A stretch of 64,000 nucleotides of DNA from positions 33,850,386 through 33,914,385 of the forward strand of contig JAVGWX010000011.1 of assembly GCA_036924085.1 (NCBI GenBank), given 5' to 3'. The translations under genes and the position numbers were made by a program. Origin of the DNA: Ariolimax columbianus (lineage: Eukaryota > Mollusca > Gastropoda > Stylommatophora > Arionidae). Shown here in pieces: positions 1 to 10,455 of this stretch (position 1 is its first letter; every line of letters begins with the position of its first letter). The notes beneath the pieces were generated by a model, which worked only from the letters and a program-made list of their open reading frames with translations, did not search any database and was not told the DNA's origin.

Positions 1-3000
1 GCTGGACTGGAAAGGATTAAAACTGGTGGCTGGACTGGAAAGGATTAAAACTGGTGGCTGGACTGGAAAGGATTAAAACTGGTGGCTGGACTGGAAAGGA
101 TTAAACTGGTGGCTGGACTGGAAAGGATTAAAACTGGTGGCTGGACTGGAAAGGATTAAAACTGGTGGCTGGACTGGAAAGGATTAAAACTGGTGGCTGG
201 ACTGGAAAGGATTAAAACTGGTGGCTGGACTGGAAAGGATTAAAACTGGTGGCTGGACTGGAAAGGATTAAAACTGGTGGCTGGACTGGAAAGGATTAAA
301 ACTGGTGGCTGGACTGGAAAGGATTAAAACTGGTGGCTGGACTGGAAAGGATTAAAACTGGTGGCTGGACTGGAAAGGATTAAAACTGGTGGCTGGACTG
401 GAAAAGATTTAAACTGGTGGCTGGACTGGAAAGGATTAAAACTGGTGGCTGGACTGGAAAGGATTAAAACTGGTGGCTGGACTGGAAAGGATTTAAACTG
501 GTGGCTGGACTGGAAAGGATTAAAACTGGTGGCTGGACTGGAAAGGATTAAAACTGGTGGCTGGACTGGAAAGGATTAAAACCGGTGGCTGGACTGGAAA
601 GGATTAAAACCGGTGGCTGGACTGGAAAGGATTAAAACCGGTGGCTGGACTGGAAAGGATTTAAACTGGTGGCTGGACTGGAAAGGATTTAAACTGGTGG
701 CTGGACTGGAAAGGATTAAAACTGGTGGCTGGACTGGAAAGGATTAAAACTGGTGGCTGGACTGGAAAGGATTAAAACTGGTGGCTGGACTGGAAAGGAT
801 TAAAACTGGTGGCTGGACTGGAAAGGATTAAACTGGTGGCTGGACTGGAAAGGATTAAAACTGGTGGCTGGACTGGAAAGGATTAAAACTGGTGGCTGGA
901 CTGGAAAGGATTAAAACTGGTGGCTGGACTGGAAAGGATTAAACTGGTGGCTGGACTGGAAAGGATTAAAACTGGTATCTGGACTGGAAAGGATTAAAAC
1001 TGGTGGCTGGACTGGAAAGGATTAAAACTGGTGGCTGGACTGGAAAGGATTTAAACTGGTGGCTGGACTGGAAAGGATTAAAACTGGTGGCTGGACTGGA
1101 AAGGATTAAAACTGGTGGCTGGACTGGAAAGGATTAAAACTGGTGGCTGGACTGGAAAGGATTAAAACTGGTGGCTGGACTGGAAAGGATTAAAACTGGT
1201 GGCTGGACTGGAAAGGATTAAAACTGGTGGCTGGACTGGAAAGGATTTAAACTGGTGGCTGGACTGGAAAGGATTTAAACTGGTGGCTGGACTGGAAAGG
1301 ATTAAAACTGGTGGCTGGACTGGTAAGGATTAAAACTGGTGGCTGGACTGGTAAGGATTAAAACTGGTGGCTGGACTGGAAAGGATTAAAACTGGTGGCT
1401 GGACTGGAAAGGATTAAAACTGGTGGCTGGACTGGAAAGGATTAAACTGGTGGCTGGACTGGAAAGGATTAAACTGGTGGCTGGACTGGAAAGGATTAAA
1501 ACTGGTGGCTGGACTGGAAAGGATTAAAACTGGTGGCTGGACTGGAAAGGATTAAAACTGGTGGCTGGACTGGAAAGGATTAAAACTGGTGGCTGGACTG
1601 GAAAGGATTAAAACTGCTGGCTGGACTGGAAAGGATTAAAACTGGTGGCTGGACTGGAAAGGATTAAAACTGGTGGCTGGACTGGAAAGGATTAAAACTG
1701 GTGGCTGGACTGGAAAGGATTAAAACTGGTGGCTGGACTGGAAAGGATTAAAACTGGTGGCTGGACTGGAAAGGATTAAAACTGGTGGCTGGACTGGAAA
1801 GGATTAAAACTGGTGGCTGGACTGGAAAGGATTAAAACTGGTGGCTGGACTGGAAAGGATTTAAACTGGTGGCTGGACTGGAAAGGATTAAAACTGGTGG
1901 CTGGACTGGAAAGGATTAAAACTGGTGGCTGGACTGGAAAGGATTAAAACTGGTGGCTGGACTGGAAAGGATTAAAACTGGTGGCTGGACTGGAAAGGAT
2001 TAAAACTGGTGGCTGGACTGGAAAGGATTTAAACTGGTGGCTGGACTGGAAAGGATTAAAACTGGTGGCTGGACTGGAAAGGATTAAAACTGGTGGCTGG
2101 ACTGGAAAGGATTAAAACCGGTGGCTGGACTGGAAAGGATTAAAACCGGTGGCTGGACTGGAAAGGATTTAAACCGGTGGCTGGACTGGAAAGGATTTAA
2201 ACTGGTGGCTGGACTGGAAAGGATTTAAACTGGTGGCTGGACTGGAAAGGATTAAAACTGGTGGCTGGACTGGAAAGGATTAAAACTGGTGGCTGGACTG
2301 GAAAGGATTAAAACTGGTGGCTGGACTGGAAAGGATTAAAACTGGTGGCTGGACTGGAAAGGATTAAAACTGGTGGCTGGACTGGAAAGGATTAAAACTG
2401 GTGGCTGGACTGGAAAGGATTAAAACTGGTGGCTGGACTGGAAAGGATTAAAACTGGTGGCTGGACTGGAAAGGATTAAAACTGGTGGCTGGACTGGAAA
2501 GGATTACACTGGTAGCTGGACTGGAAAGGATTAAACTGATGGCTGGACTGGAAAGGATTAAAACTGGTGGCTGGACTGGAAAGGATTAAAACTGGTGGCT
2601 GGACTGGAAAGGATTAAAACTGGTGGCTGGACTGGAAAGGATTAAAACTGCTGGCTGGACTGGAAAGGATTAAAACTGCTGGCTGGACTGGAAAGGATTA
2701 AAACTGGTGGCTGGACTGGAAAGGATTAAAACTGGTGGCTGGACTGGAAAGGATTAAAACTGGTGGCTGGACTGGAAAGGATTAAAACTGGTGGCTGGAC
2801 TGGAAGGGATTAAAACTGGTGGCTGGACTGGACAGGATTAAAACTGGTGGCTGGACTGGAAAGGATTAAAACTGGTGGCTGGACTGGAAAGGATTAAAAC
2901 TGGTGGCTGGACTGGAAAGGATTAAAACTGGTGGCTGGACTGGAAAGGATTAAACTGATGGCTGGACTGGAAAGGATTAAACTGGTGGCTGGACTGGAAA

Positions 3001-3694
3001 GGATTAAACTGGTGGCTGGACTGGAAAGGATTAAACTGGTGGCTGGACTGGAAAGGATTAAACTGGTGGCTGGACTGGAAAGGATTAAACTGGTGGCTGG
3101 ACTGGAAAGGATTAAACTGGTGGCTGGACTGGAAAGGATTAAACTGGTGGCTGGACTGGAAAGGATTAAACTGGTGGCTGGACTGGAAAGGATTAAAACT
3201 GGTGGCTGGACTGGAAAGGATTAAACTGGTGGCTGGACTGGAAAGGATTAAACTGGTGGCTGGACTGGATAGGATTAAACTGGTGGCTGGACTGGAAAGG
3301 ATTAAACTGGTGGCTGGACTGGAAAGGATTAAACTGGTGGCTGGACTGGAAAGGATTAAACTGGTGGCTGGACTGGAAAGGATTAAACTGGTGGCTGGAC
3401 TTGAAAGGATTAAACTGGTGGCTGGACTTGAAAGGATTAAACTGGTGGCTGGACTGGAAAGGATTAAACTGGTGGCTGGACTGGAAAGGATTAAACTGGT
3501 GGCTGGACTGGAAAGGATTAAACTGGTGGCTGGACTGGAAAGGATTAAACTGGTGGCTGGACTTGAAAGGATTAAACTGGTGGCTGGACTTGAAAGGATT
3601 AAACTGGTGGCTGGACTGGAAAGGATTAAACTGGTGGCTGGACTGGAAAGGATTAAACTGGTGGCTGGACTGGAAAGGATTAAACTGGTGGCTG
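1..3694. repeat. 27/28-bp minisatellite array A (about 130 units)
   Basis: Head-to-tail units of the form GGCTGGACTGGAAAGGATTA followed by AAACTGGT. Most units up to about 2940 are 28 bp; from about 2940 to 3690 nearly all are 27 bp (one A fewer). Scattered variants include ATTTAAAC, AAACCGGT, GCTGGCTGG and, in the last 300 bp, GACTTGAAAGG. The array starts at or before the window edge, so its full size is unknown. The 27-bp section is open in several frames on both strands because 27 is divisible by three; this is not taken as coding. Clusters of identical variants suggest local block duplication. Confidence 0.97.
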
Positions 3695-3748
3695 AGAGCA
3701 AACCACATCGAGGTCCCTGCAGATAGGCATACAGACATTAGTGAAGAG

Positions 3749-6183
3749 CTAAAGGGGCATGACAACATGAATACGGCACCTGAAGAGCACATGATGGCCA
3801 AATTAACAATGAGCGAAATGGAAGAGGCTATGAGAACATTAAAGAAAAGGAAATCTCCCGGAAAAGACAGGATAACAAACAAAATGCTGATGGGGCTGGG
3901 CCAAACAGCGAAGAGAAAACTGCTATCGGTCCTGAACTAAAGCCTTGCTGTGGAATTAGTATTCAGGTGGAAGACGCCAGTACTGTCCAGTACAAACAGG
4001 CTGGTGTTTATCATACGTTCCATCAGCTTGCCGACACAGCATCAGCCTACTGAGCTGTGTCGGCAAGCTGATGGAACGTATGATAAACACCAGACTGATG
4101 TGGCGTCTGGAAGAAAAACGAATACTAATTCCACAGCAAGCCGGCTTTAGACAGCACAGATCCACTGAGGACCAGGTCATCCTCATAGCCCAGGAAATAG
4201 AAGATGCCTACCAGGCACAGAAACACACAGTAGCTGTTTGGGTGGATTTGGAAAAGGCATTTGACAAAGTCTGGAAAGACGGACTTAGAGTCAAGCTAAG
4301 AAGAAGTGATGTTTGTGGGAAAATGTACAAGTGGATCAACCACTACCTCAAACAAAGAACGGCCAGAGTCCAAGTACAAGGGCAGATGAGCAAAAAGGTG
4401 ACACTCGAGCAGGGAGTACCCCAAGGGGGAGTACTGTCACCCACACTCTTCCTGGTATATATAAACGACATTACAGAGAATATACCAAGGAGAGTAAATA
4501 GCTCAATGTTTGCAGACGATCTGGCTATGTGGACCTCTGAAAAGAATCTCACCATAGCAAGAAATCGGATGCAGCAGGCCCTAACATCGCTGGAAGAGTG
4601 GGCGAACTCATGGCTAGTCAAAATAAACGAGGAGAAAACCACATGCACAATATTCTCGCTTTCAATAAAACCCCAAAATACCAAATTAAGTTTAAATGGC
4701 AAATTCCTGCAGCCAAACGACAACCCAACCTATCTGGGAGTCACATTTGATCGGCGCATGACATGGAAAAGTCAGATCGAGAGAAACCGAATGAGAGCCA
4801 GAGAAAGAATGGCAATCATGAGGAAACTTGCTGGCACAAGCTGGGGAGCAGACGAAGGCATACTAAAGAAACTGTACACTGGAAGAGTGAGACCAGTTCT
4901 CGAGTATGGCATGGACAACAGCAGCAAAGGCGAACTTCGATAAAGTTAGCAAACTTCAAAACCAAGCCATGAGAGTTATAACAGGAGGCATGAAGTCAAC
5001 GCCAATTGTAGAACTTGAAAAGATTACAAAACTGCAATCCATGACCGATAGAAGAGACTGCAGAGCCCAGCTGCAGTCAGAGAAACTCCGAAGACTGACT
5101 GACCATCCAATGCACCAGAGACTAAACAATTTGGGAAATTGGAGACTAAAGCGGAGAAACTTTGCAGAAATAGCCAAAGCAAAGATGCACGAAGATCCCA
5201 TAAACGCACTAACAACACCAAAGCCCATCACTACTGTACGAAAACCTACCTGGAGGCAGGATATATTTCCAGAGGTGGTAGAAAATATACAAGGTATTGG
5301 AAACAAAAACTGCCAGACTGAAAAAGAAAGGAGAGATACTACCCTAAGCTTTATATCGAAAAGCTACCCAAGCATGGACTGGACCCATGCATATACCGAC
5401 GGTTCTGTAACAAACACTACACAGAACGGAGGGGCAGGAGCATTCCTGAACCTACCAAATGGCAGACAAATAACACTGTCATTCGCTACTGGTAAGTACA
5501 CAAGCAATTTCAGAGCGGAGGCAGAGGCACTGAGGGCGGCAGTGGAAGAAATGGTGACACACAAAGAAAATGAAAGCCATATAGTCCTGCTTACAGATGC
5601 TCTCGCCGTAGTCACAGCGCTAAAAAGCCAGAAAAACACTGAGCTTAATGACTTCAGAGCAACACTCTGCAAACTGTGCCAGCAGTCCGCACCAAAAAGG
5701 GTAGTGGTACAGTGGGTCCCATCACACTGCAACATCCAAGGCAACGAGGAGGCAGACAGACTGGCAAAAGAAGGTGCAAGACTACCACAAACAGATAATA
5801 GTATGACGTACGAAGAGTCAAAACGGCTTATCAAAGCCAGATACATGACCAAATGGGAAACCAAACATACTGGTTACACCAAAAACGATGCCTATTACCA
5901 GTTGAACCGAAGAGAGCAGGTCGTTGTCTTCAGACTTCGCACTGGCCACAATAGACTGAGGTACCACCTATTCAACAAATTGAAGATAGGTGGTACCGAC
6001 GAATGCCCGTGCGGTACCGGTAAAATGACCGCTGAACATCTGCTGCAGAACTGCCCGACATACGAGGATCAGAGAGAGCAGATGTGGCCATCACCAGTGG
6101 AACTGCAAGACAAGCTCTATGGCAGTGGCGACAGCCTCAGGATGACCGCCGCTTTTTTCGAAAAAATAATGGTTACTGTCTGA
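3749..6183 (+). pseudogene. LINE ORF2 fragment: reverse transcriptase, RNase H, Cys/His knuckle
   Basis: Remains of a retrotransposon polyprotein. 3749-3940 keeps the RT N-terminal part (KRKSPGKDRITNKML). A rearranged inverted segment follows (3941-4053). From 4071 the RT palm is readable, with DLEKAFDKVW, the GVPQGGVLSPTLFLVYIND motif and the catalytic box FADDLA near 4516-4533. An 8-bp deletion near 4912 (the 8 bases TGCGGCAT, present in other copies, are missing) shifts the frame, and the chain resumes in the frame ending at 6183. RNase H I follows: YTDGS, then AEAEAL, TDAL and VPSHCNIQGNEEAD. A CPCGTGK...H...C knuckle ends the protein. RT copies the element RNA and RNase H removes the template strand. 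Confidence 0.93.
4001..4093. repeat. Perfect 40-bp inverted repeat with 13-bp loop
   Basis: 4001-4040 is the exact reverse complement of 4054-4093. The left arm begins CTGGTGTTTATCATACG and the loop is ATCAGCCTACTGA. Imperfect complementarity continues outward to about 3945 and 4140. The matching stretch of the other LINE copy (around 35370-35470) is missing here and is replaced by an inverted copy of the sequence just downstream. Confidence 0.97.
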
Positions 6184-6209
6184 CTGCGTACGAAGAAGAA
6201 GAAGAAGAA

Positions 6210-6286
6210 ACTGGTGGCTGGACTGGAAAGGATTAAACTGGTGGCTGGACTGGAAAGGATTAAACTGGTGGCTGGACTGGAAAGGA
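6210..6286. repeat. Minisatellite A, continuation after the LINE insertion
   Basis: About three further units of the same 27-bp repeat directly after the (GAA)n tail, showing that the LINE landed within the array rather than beside it. Confidence 0.95.
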
Positions 6287-6349
6287 TCTCTGCCTTTCAG
6301 CACCACTTGTCTGCCTCACATCCACCCACTCATTTCCTCGCCACGTCCT

Positions 6350-6366
6350 CCCCCCCCCCCCCCCCC
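6350..6366. repeat. Poly-C tract
   Basis: Run of 17 C in a pyrimidine-rich stretch just after the array ends. A likely length-error spot in the assembly. Confidence 0.9.
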
Positions 6367-7200
6367 ACACCTCCTCCTCCAGATTTGCGTTGACCTCTGC
6401 TTATCTAATAGAAAGTACAGTTATGTGCTATATTTCCTAGCCATAAAGTGTGGTGATTTCACATTAGTGTTGAACAGCTGATCTTATGTTACATGCAGAA
6501 CGATGTACGAGTTTCATATTGGGCGAAGAGAGTTGAAAGCAAATGCACTCTTGTAAATCTTGATGGTAATCAACAATGTGCTTGCTTCTTGAGACATGAA
6601 AGCTGCTTTGTGGGGTTTCCGAAACCCACAAGTTGTGCCTGTCTCAAAGAAGGTGAGCATCTGCCATATTGGAGGTTGGCGAAAAACACAAATCATGTGT
6701 GCACACAAAAAGAACCATTGACATTTGAAAATCGATAAAGAGTCGGGTTAGCTGCTGTATGGGTAAACATTCTAAAAACTAATACAATTCCTACCCAGAC
6801 CTAGTAAGTTTCAGGAAGTAAACATTGCAAAATAAAGAATGTACTGCGGATTACCTTTAGCTACCCAGCAGCATGCATAATATGCCTGCCTGCCATTTTG
6901 AATACCAGGATTCCAAGTATGTGTGTGGTGTTGTGTGAACATCGTCTTTGAAGTGTGCTATATTTATTATTGTATTCTACTCAAAATATGTGAAGGGTCA
7001 CTTACAAAATCTCGCCATACAAAAAAATCCCAAAATGAAAAGCCAATTATATTTGATCAAAATGTTGTTCTGTCTGGACATCAGAGTGAGACAGGTTCAT
7101 GGAGATGAACAAACTTGTCTTAGAGAAACTGCTGTTAAATTAGACACCCTTCTTTCTGCTCACGTTGTTCTTCGTTAATTTGGACATCAGAGCGTGGCAG
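6367..7200. other. No recognised gene
   Basis: Short open frames only, no codon bias or motif recognised. A short direct repeat (ACATCAGAG followed by a diverged CAGTTTCATG-type sequence) occurs near 7079 and 7187. Confidence 0.5.
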
Positions 7201-7204
7201 TTTC

Positions 7205-7510
7205 ATGAGAGATTGCTGGTTAGTGGTCAGTAATGTGTGTGACCTCCATGGGCATTGTTACAAGCTAGGCAGCGATGCTTTGTGGATCTATCCTTCTGAT
7301 AGTGTGCTGGGGGATCGCCTGCCACTCCTGAAGAAGGTTTTGAAACAATTAGTTCAGGTGGATGGCAAGCTCTTGCTGATCATCTCAAGATGTCCCAGAG
7401 ATGCTCAATAGGATTGAGATCAGGTTGAGAGTAAGCTGGCCAGTCAATCTTGGCGATGTTATGCTGCTGAACGAAGTCAGCCACAAGCATCTCTGGGACA
7501 TCTTGAGACT
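7205..7510 (-). pseudogene. Tc1-like transposase C-terminal relic
   Basis: On the minus strand this reads the end of a Tc1/mariner-superfamily DDE transposase: a stretch like DWPAYSQPDLNPIEHLWD (normal form DWPARSPDLNPIEHLWD, carrying the third catalytic acidic position). It then continues through frameshifts to residues like IPQHTIRRID, matching the usual IPxxxIxxL tail. Stops and frameshifts make it dead. A 21-bp inverted pair (7383-7403 and 7489-7509, TCTCAAGATGTCCCAGAGAT and its reverse complement) sits around the motif and suggests an internal rearrangement. Confidence 0.75.
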
Positions 7511-8176
7511 TCTCTTTTTTGTACGACGAGATTTTGTGTGACCCTTAACTCTCAAAGGCCATAATGTTACAACTAGTTTTGCCAGAATTATTTTTTCTAT
7601 AACAGCAATCTATTCATAAAACTTGACTTTTCTGAATTATTTCACAAGGAAGACAAACATGTTTAAAAATCAAATTAAAGGAAAATGAATATGCAGTAAT
7701 AATATGGTCTTGTTGAATTTAATAAAATATTACAAGTAATTATTAATAATTATGTCGTCATTTTTTATAACAAAAACTATTTTTCACACACATGTCACCA
7801 ACCCATGAATAACCACATGACTGAAATGTAATGCGGATTGGTCTAGTGTTCTTCAGAATAACAGTAATCCACATATGAATAATATCTACAAGAAAATAAT
7901 TTTCTGTAGCAGTCAAATAGAGTTGATGTGTCCACTGAGTTGCAGGTCTTCATTCACTCCACATGATCAACCACATTTTGGCAGCAATCTATCTGAATGA
8001 GTTCTGGGTTTGAGTCAGTCAGTGGTGATGGAATTTGGTATTGAAACCCATTAGCTATCATGTTCTCTCGAGTTTGCTTTAAAATTATTGCATATTTGTT
8101 TTTCCGTTGATGGTACAGTCAAACTATTTTGCCTTTTAGCAGCACTAGGTTTTGGCTGTGACAATGCCTCCTCATC

Positions 8177-8443
8177 TTACTCCGATTCAACATCAGAAAA
8201 ATGTGAATCCTCGTCACTCAATTCATCTAGCGTACACAACTCTCTAGTCTTTTCTACAGATAACGACAACCTACAATTAGACAATCTTGAAGTGCTAGGT
8301 TCGCTGCACATTTTTATGATAAACAAAATAAATTTGGCTGACTTGAAAGATGACAAATGTTTTCCAACTGTGAATTTCCACACAAAAGCACATTTTACAA
8401 AATTAAAATAAGGCGAGGCTGCGGCAGCACTGTGGATGTACAT
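8177..8443 (-). pseudogene. Possible piggyBac-like transposase N-terminus
   Basis: Minus-strand open frame ending in LDELSDEDSHFSDVESE. Acidic Ser/Asp/Glu-rich N-termini of this kind are common in piggyBac-family transposases, and the frame lies inside a TTAA-flanked inverted-repeat element. The reading continues leftwards only through stops. No DDD catalytic motif was found, so the assignment rests on context. Confidence 0.4.
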
Positions 8444-8529
8444 AATGGGGGAGAGGGATGTGTGTGTTAAAGTTGATTAAAGTTAAGTTTAATCAAAATT
8501 TACAAATGGGTATGGTCAGATCCCGCACT

Positions 8530-9226
8530 CAGCAAAGGCGAACTTCGATAAAGTTAGCAAACTCCAAAACCAAGCCATGAGAGTTATAACAGGAGGCATG
8601 AAGTCAACGCCAATTGTAGAACTTGAAAAGATTACAAAACTGCAATCCATGACCGACAGAAGAGACTGCAGAGCCCAGCTGCAATCAGAGAAACTCAGAA
8701 GACTGACTAACCATCAAATGCACCACAGAGACTAAACAATTTCGGAAATGGGAAACTAAAGCGAAGAAACTTTGCAGAAATAGCCAAAGCAAAGATGCTT
8801 GAAAACCCCTTGAACGCACTAACACCAAAGCCCATCTCTACTGTACGAAAACCTACCTGGAGGCAGCATATATTTCCAAAGGTGGTAGAAAATATACCAG
8901 GTATTAGAAACAAAAACTGCCAGTCTGAAAAAGAAAGAAGAGATACTACCCTGAGTTACATAACGGGAAAACTACCCAAGCATGGACTGGACCCATGCAT
9001 ACACCGACGGTTCCGTAACAGATACAACACAGAACGGATGGGCAGGAGCATTCCTGAGCCTACCAAATGGCAGAAAAATAACACTTTCATTCGCTACTGG
9101 AAAATACACAAGCAATTTCAGAGCGGAGGCAGAGGTACTGAGGGCGGCAGTGGAAGAAATGGTGACAGGTAAAAGAAATGAAAGCCAGAGTAAAATAATG
9201 GTTACTGTCTGACTGCGTACGAAGAA
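8530..9226 (+). mobile_element. I/Nimb LINE copy 2, truncated, with 11-bp TSD
   Basis: Begins at the RT thumb region (AGCAAAGGCGAACTTCGATA) and ends with the element 3' end and a short GAA tail. The target-site duplication GATCCCGCACT is exact at 8519-8529 and 9227-9237. An internal deletion fuses RNase H (after the AEAEVL region, near 9190) directly to the 3' UTR sequence TAAAATAATGGTTACTGTCT. It lies within the piggyBac-like element, so it is the younger insertion. Confidence 0.93.
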
Positions 9227-9671
9227 GATCCCGCACTGAGACGAGAACACAAACAAAACCTACGTTACGACCAATAGGCCTTCATCAGGGACAACAAATA
9301 ACAATGCTGAACTAGTAAATCAACATATAAGGAAAAAATGGTCTACTTATTACTTTTACAAAATGAAACGTAAATATGAGTCACTTCCCTTGCCATGTAA
9401 TGTCAATTAAAATCTAGAAACACTGAAAAAACAAAACAAATTTTGTTCAATGTGCTGTTAACAATATGAGCGTTTTTCTGGTATCAAGCGGACGCCAGGA
9501 AGAACACCGACAGCGTTCTTATGACCTTTAAGAGTTAACTTATTTTGAGTAGTATATATAAAATAAATGGAAAAATATCTTGGAAAGTAAATTTTAAAAC
9601 ATTTTATTTCAAATTACATTTTCAGGTTTTTATTTAAATGTCACTGGTTTTTTGTTTTTTTATTTCCTCAG

Positions 9672-10181
9672 AGGAATTCTCAGAGTCCTGTCCATAGGAG
9701 TATAAAGGAACAAACAAGAGGCAGACAGAAATATTCTGAAGAAGTTAGGTCAGTAGGTGATTATCTAGTAGACAGAGAAGACAGGACAAGGAAGGAACAC
9801 GAGTTTCAAATAGGGAAGTCTGACAGGAGCAGAGAGAGAAACAGACAAAAGATGGAAAGAGATGTAAATCAGAGAAGAAGAAGTAGAAGTTATGAAGATG
9901 ACAAGAGGATGAAAAGAACAGAGGGAAATGGGAGAAAAAAAAGTGTAGAGAGGAAGCAAACACGTGGGAAGAATGATACAGCAGAAAACGCACACAAGAA
10001 GAGGAGATCTACAGCTCAGAGCGACAGTGATAATGAAGTAAGAGAGAACAGAAAGTATAACAGAAACAATCATCGTACAGACATGCACAGCGATAGCAGT
10101 GAGGATGACAAATACAAAGAGAAAAAGAAGAAAAAGAAAAAGCACAGCAAACATAAAAAGCAAAGATATAGCTCAGATTAA
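9672..10181 (+). CDS. Terminal exon of an Arg/Ser/Lys-rich protein (partial)
   Basis: Preceded by a strong polypyrimidine tract and CAG (9669-9671). Open in phase 0 from the first base for 169 codons to TAA at 10179-10181. The residues are highly charged: RS and RD/RE stretches (DRSRERNRQKMERD, RRRSRSYED), acidic-serine patches (SDSDNE, SDSSEDDKYK) and a basic tail KEKKKKKKKHSKHKKQRYSSD-like. Such composition is typical of nuclear proteins linked to pre-mRNA processing, but no folded domain is present to name the family. Upstream exons were not found between 6.3 and 9.6 kb and may lie left of the window. The clean open frame, acceptor and poly(A) signal support a real gene. Confidence 0.7.
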   Translation, partial: RNSQSPVHRSIKEQTRGRQKYSEEVRSVGDYLVDREDRTRKEHEFQIGKSDRSRERNRQKMERDVNQRRRSRSYEDDKRMKRTEGNGRKKSVERKQTRGKNDTAENAHKKRRSTAQSDSDNEVRENRKYNRNNHRTDMHSDSSEDDKYKEKKKKKKKHSKHKKQRYSSD

Positions 10182-10182
10182 A

Positions 10183-10188
10183 AATAAA
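10183..10188 (+). promoter_or_regulatory. Poly(A) signal AATAAA
   Basis: Canonical AATAAA starting one base after the stop codon of the RS/K-rich exon. Further AATAAA-like sites near 10401 could serve a longer 3' UTR. Confidence 0.5.
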
Positions 10189-10455
10189 GCAAGACACACA
10201 GATTCAGAATATCACATGGGAAAACGAAGCACAGTAAACAATCTGCTGATGATATTTGATACAGGATAATCGTCTGTTTCTTTGCACACTCCATACAAAT
10301 AGACTACTACACCCCCAGAAGTAAAAGAGGAGCTACTAAGAGAAGATGTAACACAATTTATAGAAATGTTAAATATATGACATTCATATTTCAGAATGTT
10401 TAATAAATGCATAAATACTGAATGAGATGTTTGTCTTTGCTAATTATCCAAATGA

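Larger units (their letters stand above)
3695..6209 (+). mobile_element. I/Nimb-type LINE copy 1, 5'-truncated, inside minisatellite A
   Basis: Non-LTR retrotransposon copy. It starts part-way through the reverse transcriptase ORF and ends in a (GAA)n tail. Minisatellite A flanks both sides: ACTGGTGGCTG occurs at 3684-3694 and again at 6210-6220, so it can be read as an 11-bp target-site duplication, although the array itself makes exact TSD limits ambiguous. RT followed by RNase H and a C-terminal Cys/His motif places it in the I group; Nimb is the likely clade from mollusc precedent, which is inference. Truncated, rearranged and frameshifted, so inactive. Confidence 0.92.
7545..9538 (-). 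mobile_element. piggyBac-like element, TTAA-flanked, with nested LINE
   Basis: TTAA at 7545-7548 is followed by CTCTCAAAGGCCATAA. TTATGACCTTTAAGAG at 9519-9534 is followed by TTAA at 9535-9538. The 16-bp termini are inverted copies with about three mismatches, and TTAA is the piggyBac target-site duplication. The inside carries a degraded minus-strand ORF start with an acidic N-terminus and a later LINE insertion at 8530-9226. Inference from termini plus N-terminal character; the catalytic core is missing or unreadable. Confidence 0.6.

Noticed and set aside
2922..3726. Overlapping open frames of 97-259 codons on both strands
   Set aside because: They arise only because 27-bp units are divisible by three and lack stops; the peptides are pure repeats in several frames at once.
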